This document shows positions 16,939 through 25,305 of a stretch of DNA of 64,000 nt, in pieces (position 1 is the first letter of the stretch; each line of letters starts with the position of its first letter). The notes beneath the pieces are model-generated. The model had not been told where the DNA came from. It made no database searches and saw only the letters and a program-made list of their open reading frames with translations. The stretch is from assembly GCF_041270065.1 (NCBI RefSeq), contig NZ_CP065958.1, positions 2,232,001-2,296,000 on the forward strand, in the 5' to 3' direction. Source of the DNA: Streptomyces fradiae (GTDB taxonomy: Bacteria; Actinomycetota; Actinomycetes; Streptomycetales; Streptomycetaceae). Position numbers and translations under genes: made by a program.

Positions 16939-18069
16939 ATGACAGCCTGTGCCATCGAAGCCCCCGCCGAAGACGGTGACGCGGTGTGGCCCACGGGATT
17001 CACGATCACCGCGAACGGCGCCTACGCGGCGCGGCTCGCCGGTTCGGGCGAGGCGCTGTTCGTGGAGCGCTGGACCCTGGACGGCCCCGAGCCCTACGCC
17101 GTACCGCTGCCGCTCGCCCAACCGGAGGAGCCCGGCGCGCTGCTGCTGCCGCTGGCGGACGGGCGGGTCCTGATCGGGCGCGCCGTGGACGGACTTCGCC
17201 ACACGTTCTCGCTGCTCTACCCGACCGGACCGGACACCGGCGAGCTCCTGCTCGGCTCGGTCGAGGCCCCCGCCCCCGGCGCCCTGACGCTGCTGCCGCC
17301 CTCGCCGGACGGCATCTGCGCCTACGCGATGTGCGTCGGCCCGGACTCCACCACGCTGTGGCTGGTCGCGGGCGGGGCCTTCGGCCCCGAGCGGGTCGCC
17401 GAGATCAAGGGCCGGTGCTCCGGCGGGGTGTGGCTGGACCGCACCGGCCGGATACTGGCCCTCGACCGGCAGCTCGACGACGGCCCGGTCAAGGCCGTCG
17501 CGATCGACCTGGAGCGCGGTGGCGAGGCCACGCCACTGCTCCAGATCACCGAGGACAGCCACGACCGGCTGCTGCTCGCCGATCCCGACAGCGGACTGCT
17601 CCTCATCCGCTCCGACGCGCCCTCCCCCGGCCACGAGCGCCTCGGCTGGGGCGTCCTCGGCAGCCTGCTGCCGGTGCGCTTCCCCGAGTGCCTGCGGCTC
17701 GACGACGCGGCGGTGACCCCGTTCGCCGTCCAGCCGGGGCAGGTGCTGATGCCGGAGAGCTGCGGGGTCGCGCTGCGGATCGACGCGGCGGCCGGCAGCT
17801 GGGTCGGCCTGTGGCGGCCCTCCTCGCGCCGGATGCACCAACTCGCCGCGCCCTTCGGCTGGCTGGCCGGTACGGGCCTGTGGACCCCCTCCGGCGTACT
17901 CCGCCTCCCGTACGCGACGCCCGCCGCGCCCTGCGGCCTCGCCGACCTGGAGGAGCCGGCCGAGCCGGAGCCGGAGCCGGTGGCCCCGGCGGCCGCCCCG
18001 GAGCCCAAGGTGTGCCGCCCCGTACCGCTCCAGGAAGCGCCGCTGACGGACCGTAAACAAGCGGGCTGA
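16939..18069 (+). CDS. Conserved actinobacterial protein of unknown function, possibly beta-propeller
   Basis: 376 residues with no signal peptide or membrane segment. I do not recognise a named family. The chain alternates short beta-strand-like stretches with DGRVLIG, DRTGRILALDR, and DSGLLLIR type turns, which suggests a repeat beta or propeller-like fold. A proline/glutamate-rich segment lies near residues 335-360. The ATG at 16939 is preceded by GGAGGTG at eight bases. It stands alone on the plus strand, divergent from the siderophore-binding gene across 250 bases. Confidence 0.7.
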   Translation: MTACAIEAPAEDGDAVWPTGFTITANGAYAARLAGSGEALFVERWTLDGPEPYAVPLPLAQPEEPGALLLPLADGRVLIGRAVDGLRHTFSLLYPTGPDTGELLLGSVEAPAPGALTLLPPSPDGICAYAMCVGPDSTTLWLVAGGAFGPERVAEIKGRCSGGVWLDRTGRILALDRQLDDGPVKAVAIDLERGGEATPLLQITEDSHDRLLLADPDSGLLLIRSDAPSPGHERLGWGVLGSLLPVRFPECLRLDDAAVTPFAVQPGQVLMPESCGVALRIDAAAGSWVGLWRPSSRRMHQLAAPFGWLAGTGLWTPSGVLRLPYATPAAPCGLADLEEPAEPEPEPVAPAAAPEPKVCRPVPLQEAPLTDRKQAG

Positions 18070-18132
18070 ACAGGCTGATTAGACTCTCCGAGCCGCATCA
18101 GCAAGAGCGACGTTTACGGGGTGAGTTCCACC

Positions 18133-18255
18133 ATGAGCGACACGGACCCGCAGGACCACGGCAACTCGGGCAAGCACCGTGGACCGGCCGCACCGGCGGA
18201 GGACTCCTCGTCCTCCCCGCACGGCCGCCACCGGCGCGAACCCGAGTCGCAGTGA
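18133..18255 (+). CDS. Small hydrophilic peptide, 40 residues
   Basis: A short open frame starting ATG AGC GAC ACG encodes 40 residues rich in Ser, His, Arg, Pro and Asp (contains DPQDHGNSGKHRGPAAP and an RHRREPESQ tail). It is followed at once by a strong hairpin, and a TAGACT hexamer (about 18082) precedes it, so it looks like an independent monocistronic unit. GGTGAG lies seven to eight bases before the ATG. Function unknown; the low-complexity charged composition suggests a disordered peptide. Confidence 0.5.
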   Translation: MSDTDPQDHGNSGKHRGPAAPAEDSSSSPHGRHRREPESQ

Positions 18256-18286
18256 GCGAAGTGCAGTGAACGAACGGTGAGTAGGT

Positions 18287-18321
18287 GAAGGGCCCCCGGA
18301 CGACGCGCCCGGGGGCCCTTC
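18287..18321. terminator. Strong bidirectional terminator hairpin
   Basis: GAAGGGCCCCCGG at 18287-18299 pairs perfectly with CCGGGGGCCCTTC at 18309-18321 over a nine-base loop. It separates the small plus-strand peptide gene from the convergent SDR operon. Confidence 0.85.
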
Positions 18322-18341
18322 GTCTTCCCCCCTCGCGCGGC

Positions 18342-19304
18342 TCAGCCCTTCTTCAGGCCGAGCACCTCCGCCGCGGCGAAGGTCTCCCCCGCCGGGCGCG
18401 CCGCGTAGTGCGGGGTGAGCAGCCCGTCCAGTTCCTCGTACGTGAAGACGTCCTTGGCGGTGTCGAACTTGGCGGCCACCCTGGGCCGGTCCACGATCGC
18501 CACCATGCCGCCGTGGACGACGAGCAGCTGGCCGTTGACGCCGGCCGCCGCCGGGGAGGCGAGGTAGCCGACGAGCGGCGCCACGTGCTCCGGCGACAGC
18601 GGGTCGAGCTCGTCCTCGGCGGTCGGCTCGGCGCCCCTCTTGATTGTCGGAATGGCGGCGAACACGTCCTCGGTCATCCGGGTCCGGGCGCGCGGGCAGA
18701 TGGCGTTGGCGGTGACCCCGTACTTGGCGAGGGCGAGCGCCGTGGAGGTGGTCAGACCGACGATGCCGCCCTTGGCCGCCGCGTAGTTGGGCTGGCCGGC
18801 CGAACCGGCGAGGAAGGCCTCGGAGGAGGTGTTGACGATCCGCCCGTAGACCCCGCTCTCGCCCGCCTTGGCCCGGCCGCGCCAGTGCACGGCGGCGAAG
18901 TGGGTGGTGTTGAAGTGGCCCTTGAGGTGGACCCGGACCACCGAGTCCCACTCCGCCTCGCTCATCGAGAAGATCATCCGGTCGCGCAGGATGCCCGCGT
19001 TGTTGACCAGGACGTCCAGCTTGCCGAACTCGGCCACGGCCAGGTCGACCAGACCGCGCGCGGTCTCGAAGTCGGCGACGTCGCCGAGGTGGGCGACGGC
19101 GCGGCCGCCCGCCGCGCGGATCTCGGCCGCGACCTCCTCGGCGGGCGCCGCGGAGGCCTCGCCGGAACCGTCGCGCCCGGGCTGCCCGTAGTCGTTGACG
19201 ACCACGGCCGCGCCGAGCCGGGCCAGTTCCAGGGCCTCGGCCCGGCCGAGGCCGCGGCCGGCGCCGGTGACGATCGCGCTCAGCCCCTCAAGAGGCAGTG
19301 ACAT
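18342..19304 (-). CDS. SDR-family 3-hydroxyacyl-CoA dehydrogenase-like oxidoreductase
   Basis: 320 residues. Rossmann motif TGAGRGLGRAEA (about residues 15-26), NNAG at about residue 100, and the catalytic Tyr-Lys pair in PNYAAAKGG are all present. The VVNDYG stretch and overall length fit the multifunctional-enzyme-2/17-beta-hydroxysteroid dehydrogenase type 4 group, which oxidises 3-hydroxyacyl-CoAs, including steroid side-chain CoA esters. It is the last gene of the MaoC-ADH-SDR operon, consistent with hydratase then dehydrogenase steps. Generic annotation as 3-oxoacyl-ACP reductase is possible, but the context favours catabolism. Substrate is inferred. Confidence 0.83.
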   Translation of the reverse strand: MSLPLEGLSAIVTGAGRGLGRAEALELARLGAAVVVNDYGQPGRDGSGEASAAPAEEVAAEIRAAGGRAVAHLGDVADFETARGLVDLAVAEFGKLDVLVNNAGILRDRMIFSMSEAEWDSVVRVHLKGHFNTTHFAAVHWRGRAKAGESGVYGRIVNTSSEAFLAGSAGQPNYAAAKGGIVGLTTSTALALAKYGVTANAICPRARTRMTEDVFAAIPTIKRGAEPTAEDELDPLSPEHVAPLVGYLASPAAAGVNGQLLVVHGGMVAIVDRPRVAAKFDTAKDVFTYEELDGLLTPHYAARPAGETFAAAEVLGLKKG

Positions 19305-19334
19305 GGGTCGGAGTCCTCTCTCAGCTCTCGATGC

Positions 19335-20420
19335 TCAGATCTCGATGCAGGTACGGAGCGCCGCACCCGTCCGCATCTGCTCCAGGGCCTCGTTGATGCC
19401 CGCCAGCGGCACCCGGTGGGTGATCAGGGACGCCAGGTCGATGCGGCCGGCCCGCCAGAGCGCGATGGCCCGTTCGTACGAGCGGAGCACGTCCCCGCCC
19501 CCGTACATCGACGGCAGGATCCGCTTCTCGTCGAAGAACAGCTCGAACATGTTGAGCTGCAGGAAGTCGTCGAGGGCGCCCGCGCCGACCACGCAGAGCG
19601 TGCCGCCGCGCCGGGTGGTCTCGTACGCCGTGCGCGCGGTGACGGACTTGCCGACGACCTCGAAGACGTAGTCGAAGCCCTCGCCGCCGGTGATCCGCTG
19701 CTTGGCGTCGGCGAGCGCGTCGGGTGCGACGGCCTCGGTGGCGCCGAAGCGGAGCGCGGCCTCGCGGCGCGACTCGACCGGGTCGACGGCGACGATCTGC
19801 GCGGCGCCCTGCAGCTTGGCGCCCTGGATGGCGGAGATGCCGACGCCGCCGCAGCCGATCACGGCGACCGACGAACCGGCCTCCACCTTCGCGGTGTTGA
19901 TGGCGGCGCCGAGGCCGGTGGTCACGCCGCAGCCGATGAGCGCGGCGATGTCGAAGGGCACGTCGTCCGGGATCGGGACGGCGCAGCCGGCGTCGACCAC
20001 GACCTCCTCGGCGAAGGTGCCGGTGCCGGCGAAGCCGAAGACGTCGGCGGAACCTCCGCCGGTGCGCTTGAAGTTGGGGGTGCCGGCGTTCATGAAGCCG
20101 GCCAGACAGAGCTGGGTCTGACCACGCTTGCAGGCGGGACAGACACCACAGGCGGGCAGCCAGCACAGCAGCACCCGCTGCCCGACGGTGAGGCCGGTGA
20201 CGCCGTCGCCGACGTCGAGGATCTCGCCGGCGCCCTCGTGCCCCGGGACGAAGGGCGCGGGCTGGGGCAGGACGCCGCTCATGGCGGACACGTCGGAGTG
20301 GCACAGGCCGGTGGCCCGGACCCGGATCCGCACCTTGCCGGGGCCGAAGCCCACCGCCTCGACGTCGTCGAGGACTTCGAGTTTGTCCTGGCCGATCTCG
20401 TGCAGTACGGCTGCGCGCAT
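19335..20420 (-). CDS. Zinc-dependent alcohol dehydrogenase (class III-like MDR)
   Basis: 361 residues. Catalytic zinc ligands are seen in the GLCHSDVSAM segment and GHEGAGEI; the structural zinc site has the four-cysteine lobe (CGVCPACKRGQTQLC). The NAD-binding Rossmann motif is VAVIGCGGVGISAIQGA (about residues 187-203). It resembles the NAD- or mycothiol-linked class III group of actinobacteria. Middle gene of a three-gene operon under a KstR-type operator, so it probably oxidises an alcohol intermediate of lipid or steroid breakdown; the exact substrate is unknown. Confidence 0.85.
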   Translation of the reverse strand: MRAAVLHEIGQDKLEVLDDVEAVGFGPGKVRIRVRATGLCHSDVSAMSGVLPQPAPFVPGHEGAGEILDVGDGVTGLTVGQRVLLCWLPACGVCPACKRGQTQLCLAGFMNAGTPNFKRTGGGSADVFGFAGTGTFAEEVVVDAGCAVPIPDDVPFDIAALIGCGVTTGLGAAINTAKVEAGSSVAVIGCGGVGISAIQGAKLQGAAQIVAVDPVESRREAALRFGATEAVAPDALADAKQRITGGEGFDYVFEVVGKSVTARTAYETTRRGGTLCVVGAGALDDFLQLNMFELFFDEKRILPSMYGGGDVLRSYERAIALWRAGRIDLASLITHRVPLAGINEALEQMRTGAALRTCIEI

Positions 20421-20441
20421 GGTGCGGCTCCAATCAGGCGA

Positions 20442-21299
20442 TCAGGAGTGTTCGACGACGGTGTCGGCGAGGACCGGGGCGTCGTCGCGTTCGGCGGCGG
20501 TGACCGTGAGCTGGACGGTGTGCTCGTCCGTGCGCCACATGCGGATCCGCAGCGTCTCGCCGGGGAAGACGACGCCGGCGAAGCGGGTGCGGTAGCCGCG
20601 GACCCGCGTGACGTCACCGTCGAGGAGGGTGTCGACGACCGCCTTGAGCGTCATGCCGTACGAGCAGAGGCCGTGCAGGATCGGCCGGTCGAAGCCCGCG
20701 AGCTTGGCGAACTCGGGGTCGGCATGGAGCGGGTTCCAGTCGCCGGAGAGCCGGTAGAGCAGGGCCTGTTCCTCGCGGATGGGCCGCTCGGCGGTGGCGT
20801 CGGGGGCGCGCTCGGGGACCTCCAGGCGTTCGGAGGGCCCGCGGTCGCCGCCCCAGCCGCCCTCGCCGCGTACGAAGATCTGGGCGTCGCTGGTCCACAG
20901 CGGGCCGTCGGCGTCGGCGGCCTCGGAGCGCAGCACCAGGACGGCGGCCTTGCCCTTGTCGTAGACGGCGGCGACCCGGGAGGTGGAGACCGCCCGGCCG
21001 TTGACCGGCAGGGGCCGGTGCAGGGTGATGGACTGGCCGCCGTGCAGCACGGCGGCGAGGTCGATGTCGATGCCGGGGGCGGAGAGGCCGCCGACGACGC
21101 CCATGCCGGCGCCCGCCACGGTGGCGAAGCTGGGCAGGACGTGCAGCCGGGATTCGAGGGTGTAGCGCAGCTCGTCGGGGTCGGTCGCGGGGACGCCCGC
21201 GCCCAGGCCGAGGTGGTAGAGCTGGACGTCCTTGTGGTCCCAGGCGATCTCCGCGCTGCGGGGCTCGGCGGCGACGGCCTTGGCGGCGTCAATGGGCAT
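20442..21299 (-). CDS. MaoC-family 2-enoyl-CoA hydratase, Hsd4B (Rv3538)-like
   Basis: 285 residues with a double hot-dog layout. The opening (DVQLYHLGLGAG) and the C-terminal hydratase-2 motif YRLSGDWNPLHADPEFA followed by FDRPILHGLCSYG, with the Asp and His catalytic pair, closely resemble mycobacterial Rv3538, a steroid side-chain enoyl-CoA hydratase. It would hydrate a trans-2-enoyl-CoA to the (R)-3-hydroxyacyl-CoA, which the SDR of the same operon can oxidise. AAGGAG lies about ten bases before the ATG. Upstream are 11-base tandem repeats and a KstR-type palindrome. Similarity to Rv3538 is from memory of that family, not a search. Confidence 0.85.
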   Translation of the reverse strand: MPIDAAKAVAAEPRSAEIAWDHKDVQLYHLGLGAGVPATDPDELRYTLESRLHVLPSFATVAGAGMGVVGGLSAPGIDIDLAAVLHGGQSITLHRPLPVNGRAVSTSRVAAVYDKGKAAVLVLRSEAADADGPLWTSDAQIFVRGEGGWGGDRGPSERLEVPERAPDATAERPIREEQALLYRLSGDWNPLHADPEFAKLAGFDRPILHGLCSYGMTLKAVVDTLLDGDVTRVRGYRTRFAGVVFPGETLRIRMWRTDEHTVQLTVTAAERDDAPVLADTVVEHS

Positions 21300-21320
21300 C
21301 GCGTTGCTGCTCCTTGGGCA

Positions 21321-21353
21321 GTGCGTGGCAGGTGCGTTGCAGGGGCGTGGCAG
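21321..21353. repeat. Three tandem 11-base repeats in the maoC leader
   Basis: GTGCGTGGCAG, GTGCGTTGCAG and GGGCGTGGCAG stand head to tail, followed by a degenerate GGGTGACAG. They occupy the 5' leader of the MaoC gene, just upstream of its AAGGAG. Function unknown; they could be slipped-strand duplications or a binding array. Confidence 0.6.
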
Positions 21354-21435
21354 GGGTGACAGGTGAAGACCTCGACGCGGTCGTCCGCACCGTCGACCGC
21401 GCCGAGGCCGTGCGGGGCCGTTCGCGGACGCCGGG

Positions 21436-21454
21436 TAGAACGCGTTCTAGAACG
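21436..21454. promoter_or_regulatory. KstR-type operator upstream of the MaoC-ADH-SDR operon
   Basis: TAGAACGCGTTCTA at 21436-21449 is a perfect 14-base palindrome and fits the KstR consensus TnnAACnnGTTnnA exactly. It overlaps a second palindrome, CGTTCTAGAACG, at 21443-21454. It lies about 140 bases upstream of the MaoC start. The likely repressor is the KstR-like protein encoded at 61020. Confidence 0.75.
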
Positions 21455-21498
21455 GTGATCCCCATGTATAGCCGAGGGGTGGGGCGTTGGGAACCCTT

Positions 21499-21513
21499 CT
21501 GACGCCATGTCAG
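21499..21513. promoter_or_regulatory. CTGAC-N5-GTCAG dyad (second regulator site)
   Basis: CTGACGCCATGTCAG is a five-base-arm inverted repeat located 50 bases from the KstR-type palindrome and about 100 bases upstream of the divergent ABC-transporter gene. The same dyad recurs at 48598 and 55876. The cognate protein is not known from this window. Confidence 0.55.
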
Positions 21514-21611
21514 ATAGCGTGACGGGCGGCGGTACCCAGGACATTTGTCACGGCCAGGTCCGTACGCCTGAGCCTGCCCGGCCCCTGGCGCCGCTCCGTA
21601 ACGTCGTGGTC

Positions 21612-22559
21612 ATGACGACAACAACGGGGACCGGCGAGACGGCGGTCGCATTCACCGCGGTCACCAAGACCTTCGGCGTGGTCCGCGCCGTGGACGGCAT
21701 CGACCTCGGCATCCGCCGCGGCGAGACCGTCGCGCTGCTCGGCCGCAACGGCGCCGGCAAGTCCACCACCATCAACCTCCTCCTCGGCCTCGACGAGCCC
21801 GAGAGCGGCCGGGTCCGCCTCTTCGGCGAGGCGCCCGCCCGCGCCGTCCAGGCCGGCCGGATCGGCGCGATGCTGCAGGACGCCCGCCCGGTCTCCCGGG
21901 TCACCGTCCGCGAGCTGGTCGAGTTCGTCGCCCGCACCTACCCGCGGCCGATGCCCGTGACCGAGGCCCTCGCCCTCGCCGGGCTCACCGACCTCGCCGG
22001 CCGCCGGGTGGACCGGCTGTCCGGCGGCCAGGCCCAGCGGGTGCGGTTCGCGGTCGCGCTGGCGGGAAACCCCGAGCTGATCGTGCTCGACGAGCCGACG
22101 GCGGCGCTCGACGTCGAGGCCCGCGAGGCCTTCTGGGACTCGATGCGCGGCTACGCCCGGCGCGGCAACACGGTCCTCTTCTCCACCCACTACCTGGAGG
22201 AGGCCGACGCCAACGCCGACCGGATCGTGGTCGTCGACTCCGGGCGGGTGCTCGCCGACGGCACCGCCGAGCAGCTGAAGCGGGCCGCGGGCGGCACCAC
22301 GGTCTCCTTCGACCTGGCGGGCCGGCCCACCGCGGGTCTGACCGCGCTGCCCGGCGTCACCTCCGTCGAGATCCGCGGCGACCGCGCGCTGCTGCGCAGC
22401 GCGGACCCGGACGCCACGGTTCGCGCGCTGGCCGCGCAGGACCTGGTCAGGGGCCTGCGGGTCGCCCCGGTCTCCCTCAACGAGGCCTTCCTGAACCTGA
22501 CCCGTACGGCTCCCGGCGCCCCCGCCCGTACCGCCGACTCCCTGGAGATGTCCCGATGA
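21612..22559 (+). CDS. ABC exporter ATP-binding protein
   Basis: 315 residues. Walker A GRNGAGKSTT (about residues 47-56), the signature LSGGQAQRVRFAVAL, Walker B LIVLDEPTAALD and the switch histidine (STHYLEEAD) are intact. A C-terminal extension of about 90 residues (GTTVSFDLAG onward) is typical of DrrA/CcmA-like drug or lipid exporters. The ATG at 21612 lacks a Shine-Dalgarno and may be leaderless; an in-frame GTG lies six bases earlier. The stop overlaps the permease start (ATGA). Confidence 0.88.
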   Translation: MTTTTGTGETAVAFTAVTKTFGVVRAVDGIDLGIRRGETVALLGRNGAGKSTTINLLLGLDEPESGRVRLFGEAPARAVQAGRIGAMLQDARPVSRVTVRELVEFVARTYPRPMPVTEALALAGLTDLAGRRVDRLSGGQAQRVRFAVALAGNPELIVLDEPTAALDVEAREAFWDSMRGYARRGNTVLFSTHYLEEADANADRIVVVDSGRVLADGTAEQLKRAAGGTTVSFDLAGRPTAGLTALPGVTSVEIRGDRALLRSADPDATVRALAAQDLVRGLRVAPVSLNEAFLNLTRTAPGAPARTADSLEMSR

Positions 22560-23278
22560 TCACCGCGTACGTCCGCCTCGAAGTCCGCCGCACCCTGCGC
22601 GACGCCGGTTTCGCGATCTCGTCGATCGGCGTGCCGGTCCTGATGTACCTCCTCTTCACCAACCTCGGCGGGCAGAACGACGCCGGGATCAAGACCGGCA
22701 TGATGGTCGGCATGGCGGCGTACGGCGCGCTGGGCGCCGCCCTGTCCATCGGCGGCGGCGTCGCCGAGGACAAGACCGCCGGCTGGCTGCGGCAGCTGCG
22801 GATCACCCCGATGACCCCGCGCCAGGTGGTCACCGGCCGGGCCCTGACCGGCACGGTCGTGGTCCTGCCGGCCATCACGGCGGTGCTGCTCGCGGGCGGC
22901 CTCGTCAACGGCGTACGGATGGCCGCCTGGCAGTGGGCGGTAACGGCGCTCGTGCTGTGGGCGGGTTCGCTGCCCTTCACGCTGCTCGGCCTCGGCAACG
23001 GCTACCGCCTCACCGCGCAGACGACCGGCGTCATGAACGTGGCCTGCAACATGGGCCTCGCGGTGGTCGGCGGCCTGTGGTTCCCGATCGACCTGTTCCC
23101 GCACTGGCTGGCGCAGATCTCCACGTTCACGCCCACCAACCGCTTCTCGGAGCTGGGCGTGGCGGTGACGGAGGGCACGATGCCGGGGCTCGCGGCGATC
23201 CTGATCCTGGCGGCATGGGCGGCGCTCTTCGGCACGTACGCGGCGGTCTCGTACCGTCGTTCCGCACGCATGGTGTGA
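22556..23278 (+). CDS. ABC-2 type exporter permease
   Basis: 240 residues with about six hydrophobic segments, and the polar loop EDKTAGWLRQLRITPM that is common between helices 2 and 3 of ABC-2 permeases. It is translationally coupled to the ATPase by a four-base overlap and partners with it as a dimeric exporter. With the kinase gene immediately downstream it resembles the DesK/DesR-linked exporters of bacilli and streptomycetes, whose substrates are mostly unknown. Confidence 0.85.
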   Translation: MITAYVRLEVRRTLRDAGFAISSIGVPVLMYLLFTNLGGQNDAGIKTGMMVGMAAYGALGAALSIGGGVAEDKTAGWLRQLRITPMTPRQVVTGRALTGTVVVLPAITAVLLAGGLVNGVRMAAWQWAVTALVLWAGSLPFTLLGLGNGYRLTAQTTGVMNVACNMGLAVVGGLWFPIDLFPHWLAQISTFTPTNRFSELGVAVTEGTMPGLAAILILAAWAALFGTYAAVSYRRSARMV

Positions 23279-23282
23279 CGCC

Positions 23283-24548
23283 GTGCCGAGCGCGGCCGAA
23301 GAAGAGCACGGGGACGGGGACGGGGACGAGATGAGCGGCGCGAACGGCAAGGGCAGCGGCAGTACGGGCGGCGGCTTCCGGGACCTGCGCAGGCGACGGG
23401 CGGAGAGCGCGCGGGGTGGCCGGCCGACCGGGCTGAGCCTGCTGCCGTGGCTGCTGATGGGCCTGGGCGCGCTGTCCCACCTCATCTCGGGCGAGGCCGC
23501 CAACCCCTGGGTCGGCGGCATCGGCCTGCTCGCCTTCAACTCCCTCTACATCGCCGTCGTGATGCGGGCCTTCGTCCCGGGCGGCCGGGAGACCCCGCTG
23601 ACCTGGGGACTGCTCGCGGCCCTCACGGCGCTGACGTTCGGGCTCGCCGCCGGTTACGGGCGGGAGTGGCTGCTCCTCTTCCCGCTCCTGGGGCTCGCGG
23701 TCGGGGCGGTGGTGCGGCGCGGGCGGACGCAACGCCTTACGGTGTTCCCGCTGGTCGCGGCGGTCGGGGCGGTGACGCTCTGGCGGGACGGCTGGGACTC
23801 GCTCGGGATCGTGTACGGCACGTTCATCTCGATCATGGTGACGGCGACGATCCTCGCCCTGAACGAGACCGTGCAGGAGCTGCGCGAGACCCGCGAGGAA
23901 CTGGCCCGCACGGCGGTCGAGAAGGAGCGGCTGCGCTTCTCGCGCGATCTGCACGACCTGCTCGGCCACACCCTGTCCGTCATCGTCGTGAAGTCGGAGG
24001 CGGCCCGGCGGCTCGGGCCGCGCGACCTGGACGCGGCGCTCGCGCAGGTCGCGGACATCGAGACGGTGGGCCGGCAGGCGCTCACCGAGATCCGGGAGGC
24101 GGTGACCGGCTACCGCGAGGCCTCCCTCTCGGCCGAACTCGACCGCGCCCGCGACGTCCTGGCCTCGGCCGGCATCGAGCCGGTGGTCCGCCAGTCCGGC
24201 CCGCCCCTCGAGCCGCAGACGGAGGCGCTGCTCAGCTGGGTGGTGCGCGAGTCGGCGACCAACGTCGTCCGGCACTCGGGCGCCGGCCGCTGCGAGATCG
24301 AGGTCGGCGGCGGCCCGGAACGGGTCCGCCTGACGGTCTCGGACGACGGCCGCGGCGCCGACTGTACGGATGCGGATACGGGTACGGGTACGGGCGCGCC
24401 GGGCAGTGGACTGCGGGGCCTCCGGGAGCGGGTCGCGGCGGCGGGCGGCACGCTGACCTCGGGCCCGGGCCCGCGCGGCGGGTTCCGGCTTGAGGCGGAG
24501 CTGCCGGTGGAGCCGGCGGGGGAGCCCGACGTCGAGGTGAACCGCTGA
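23283..24548 (+). CDS. Sensor histidine kinase (DesK/NarL-partner type)
   Basis: Up to 421 residues. About five membrane helices (residues 55-200) precede a HisKA_3 dimerisation domain with the phosphoacceptor His near residue 224 (SRDLHDLLGHTLSVIVVK) and an HATPase domain with the N-box ESATNVVRHS and the G-boxes DDGRG and GLRGLRERV. The GTG at 23283 follows the permease stop by four bases; an in-frame ATG at 23331, after a GGGGACGAG, is an equally good start. The N-terminus contains a CGGGGA hexamer repeated three times. The matching response regulator lies 1.9 kb downstream, beyond a tyrosinase operon. Confidence 0.87.
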   Translation: MPSAAEEEHGDGDGDEMSGANGKGSGSTGGGFRDLRRRRAESARGGRPTGLSLLPWLLMGLGALSHLISGEAANPWVGGIGLLAFNSLYIAVVMRAFVPGGRETPLTWGLLAALTALTFGLAAGYGREWLLLFPLLGLAVGAVVRRGRTQRLTVFPLVAAVGAVTLWRDGWDSLGIVYGTFISIMVTATILALNETVQELRETREELARTAVEKERLRFSRDLHDLLGHTLSVIVVKSEAARRLGPRDLDAALAQVADIETVGRQALTEIREAVTGYREASLSAELDRARDVLASAGIEPVVRQSGPPLEPQTEALLSWVVRESATNVVRHSGAGRCEIEVGGGPERVRLTVSDDGRGADCTDADTGTGTGAPGSGLRGLRERVAAAGGTLTSGPGPRGGFRLEAELPVEPAGEPDVEVNR

Positions 24549-24884
24549 CGTCGGGACCCGCCCCGGCCGCCGTGCCCGGCCGCCGGATCCGGTCAGTTTC
24601 CGCAGGTGGGCCGGGCCACACGCACACCCCCGCGCCGAAAGATCATCCGGGTGAAGTGCCCCTTCCCGGCGGAGGGTTTCGTTCCGCGGCCGCCGGGCCC
24701 GTCTCGTACCGCAAGATCAACTCTGTTCAAGTCTGCACTTTTCGCGGGAAGTTGTCCGTATCGGGCCCAACCGGCCGACGCCGATTTCCGCCCCGCCGAA
24801 GCCCCCGAGTACCGATGGGAACCACCGGGGGCATATGACCAACCGACCAACCCCCGGCGCACCACGCACGAGGGGGTTCTCTTC
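24549..24884. other. Intergenic region between histidine kinase and melC1
   Basis: 336 bases without a convincing gene. It is somewhat less G+C-rich in the middle (24710-24760) than its flanks, which fits a promoter for the tyrosinase operon. I see no strong hairpin behind the kinase gene and no clear operator. Confidence 0.5.
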
Positions 24885-25283
24885 ATGTCCAGCATCACCC
24901 GCCGCAAGGCCCTGGGCGTCGCCGCGGGCGCCGCCGGCGCGGCCGCGGGCCTCGCCCTGGCCGGCCCGGCCGCAGCGGCGGCCGCCCCGGCCCAGGCCGC
25001 CGCACCCGGCTCCGCCGACTTCGACGAGGTCTACCTGGGCCGCCACATCAAGGGCAGCGCATCCGCACACAGCGGTCACCACGGGGGGCACGGTGGCCAC
25101 GGGGGCGGCTACACCGTCACGATCGACGGCGCGGAACTGCACGTCATGCGGAACGCGGACGGCACCTGGATCAGCGTGATCACGCACTACGACCCGGTCG
25201 CCACGCCCAGAGCCGCCGCCCGCGCGGCCGTGCGCGAGTTGCAGGGCGCGCCGCTCGTCCCGCTGACCCTGCCCGCCGCCTGA
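24885..25283 (+). CDS. melC1: Tyrosinase cofactor / copper chaperone MelC1
   Basis: 132 residues. A twin-arginine signal ([13 protein letters not shown]) leads an Ala-rich hydrophobic stretch; the mature part has a His/Gly-rich copper-binding run ([14 protein letters not shown]), then the MelC1 core [20 protein letters not shown] and SVITHYDPV. MelC1 delivers copper to apotyrosinase and carries it out through the Tat pathway, as MelC2 has no signal of its own. GAGGGGG lies nine bases upstream. The tyrosinase gene follows after 22 bases. Confidence 0.92.
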   Translation: MSSITRRKALGVAAGAAGAAAGLALAGPAAAAAAPAQAAAPGSADFDEVYLGRHIKGSASAHSGHHGGHGGHGGGYTVTIDGAELHVMRNADGTWISVITHYDPVATPRAAARAAVRELQGAPLVPLTLPAA

Positions 25284-25305
25284 CCGCCCCGGAGTCGCTC
25301 GCATC

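Noticed and set aside
23309..23326. CGGGGA hexamer repeated three times at the start of the kinase gene
   Set aside because: In-frame codons for a Gly/Asp run; no sign of function beyond possible length variation.
24593..24907. Minus-strand open frame in the kinase-melC1 gap
   Set aside because: No ribosome site, no recognisable composition, and it overlaps the melC1 start.
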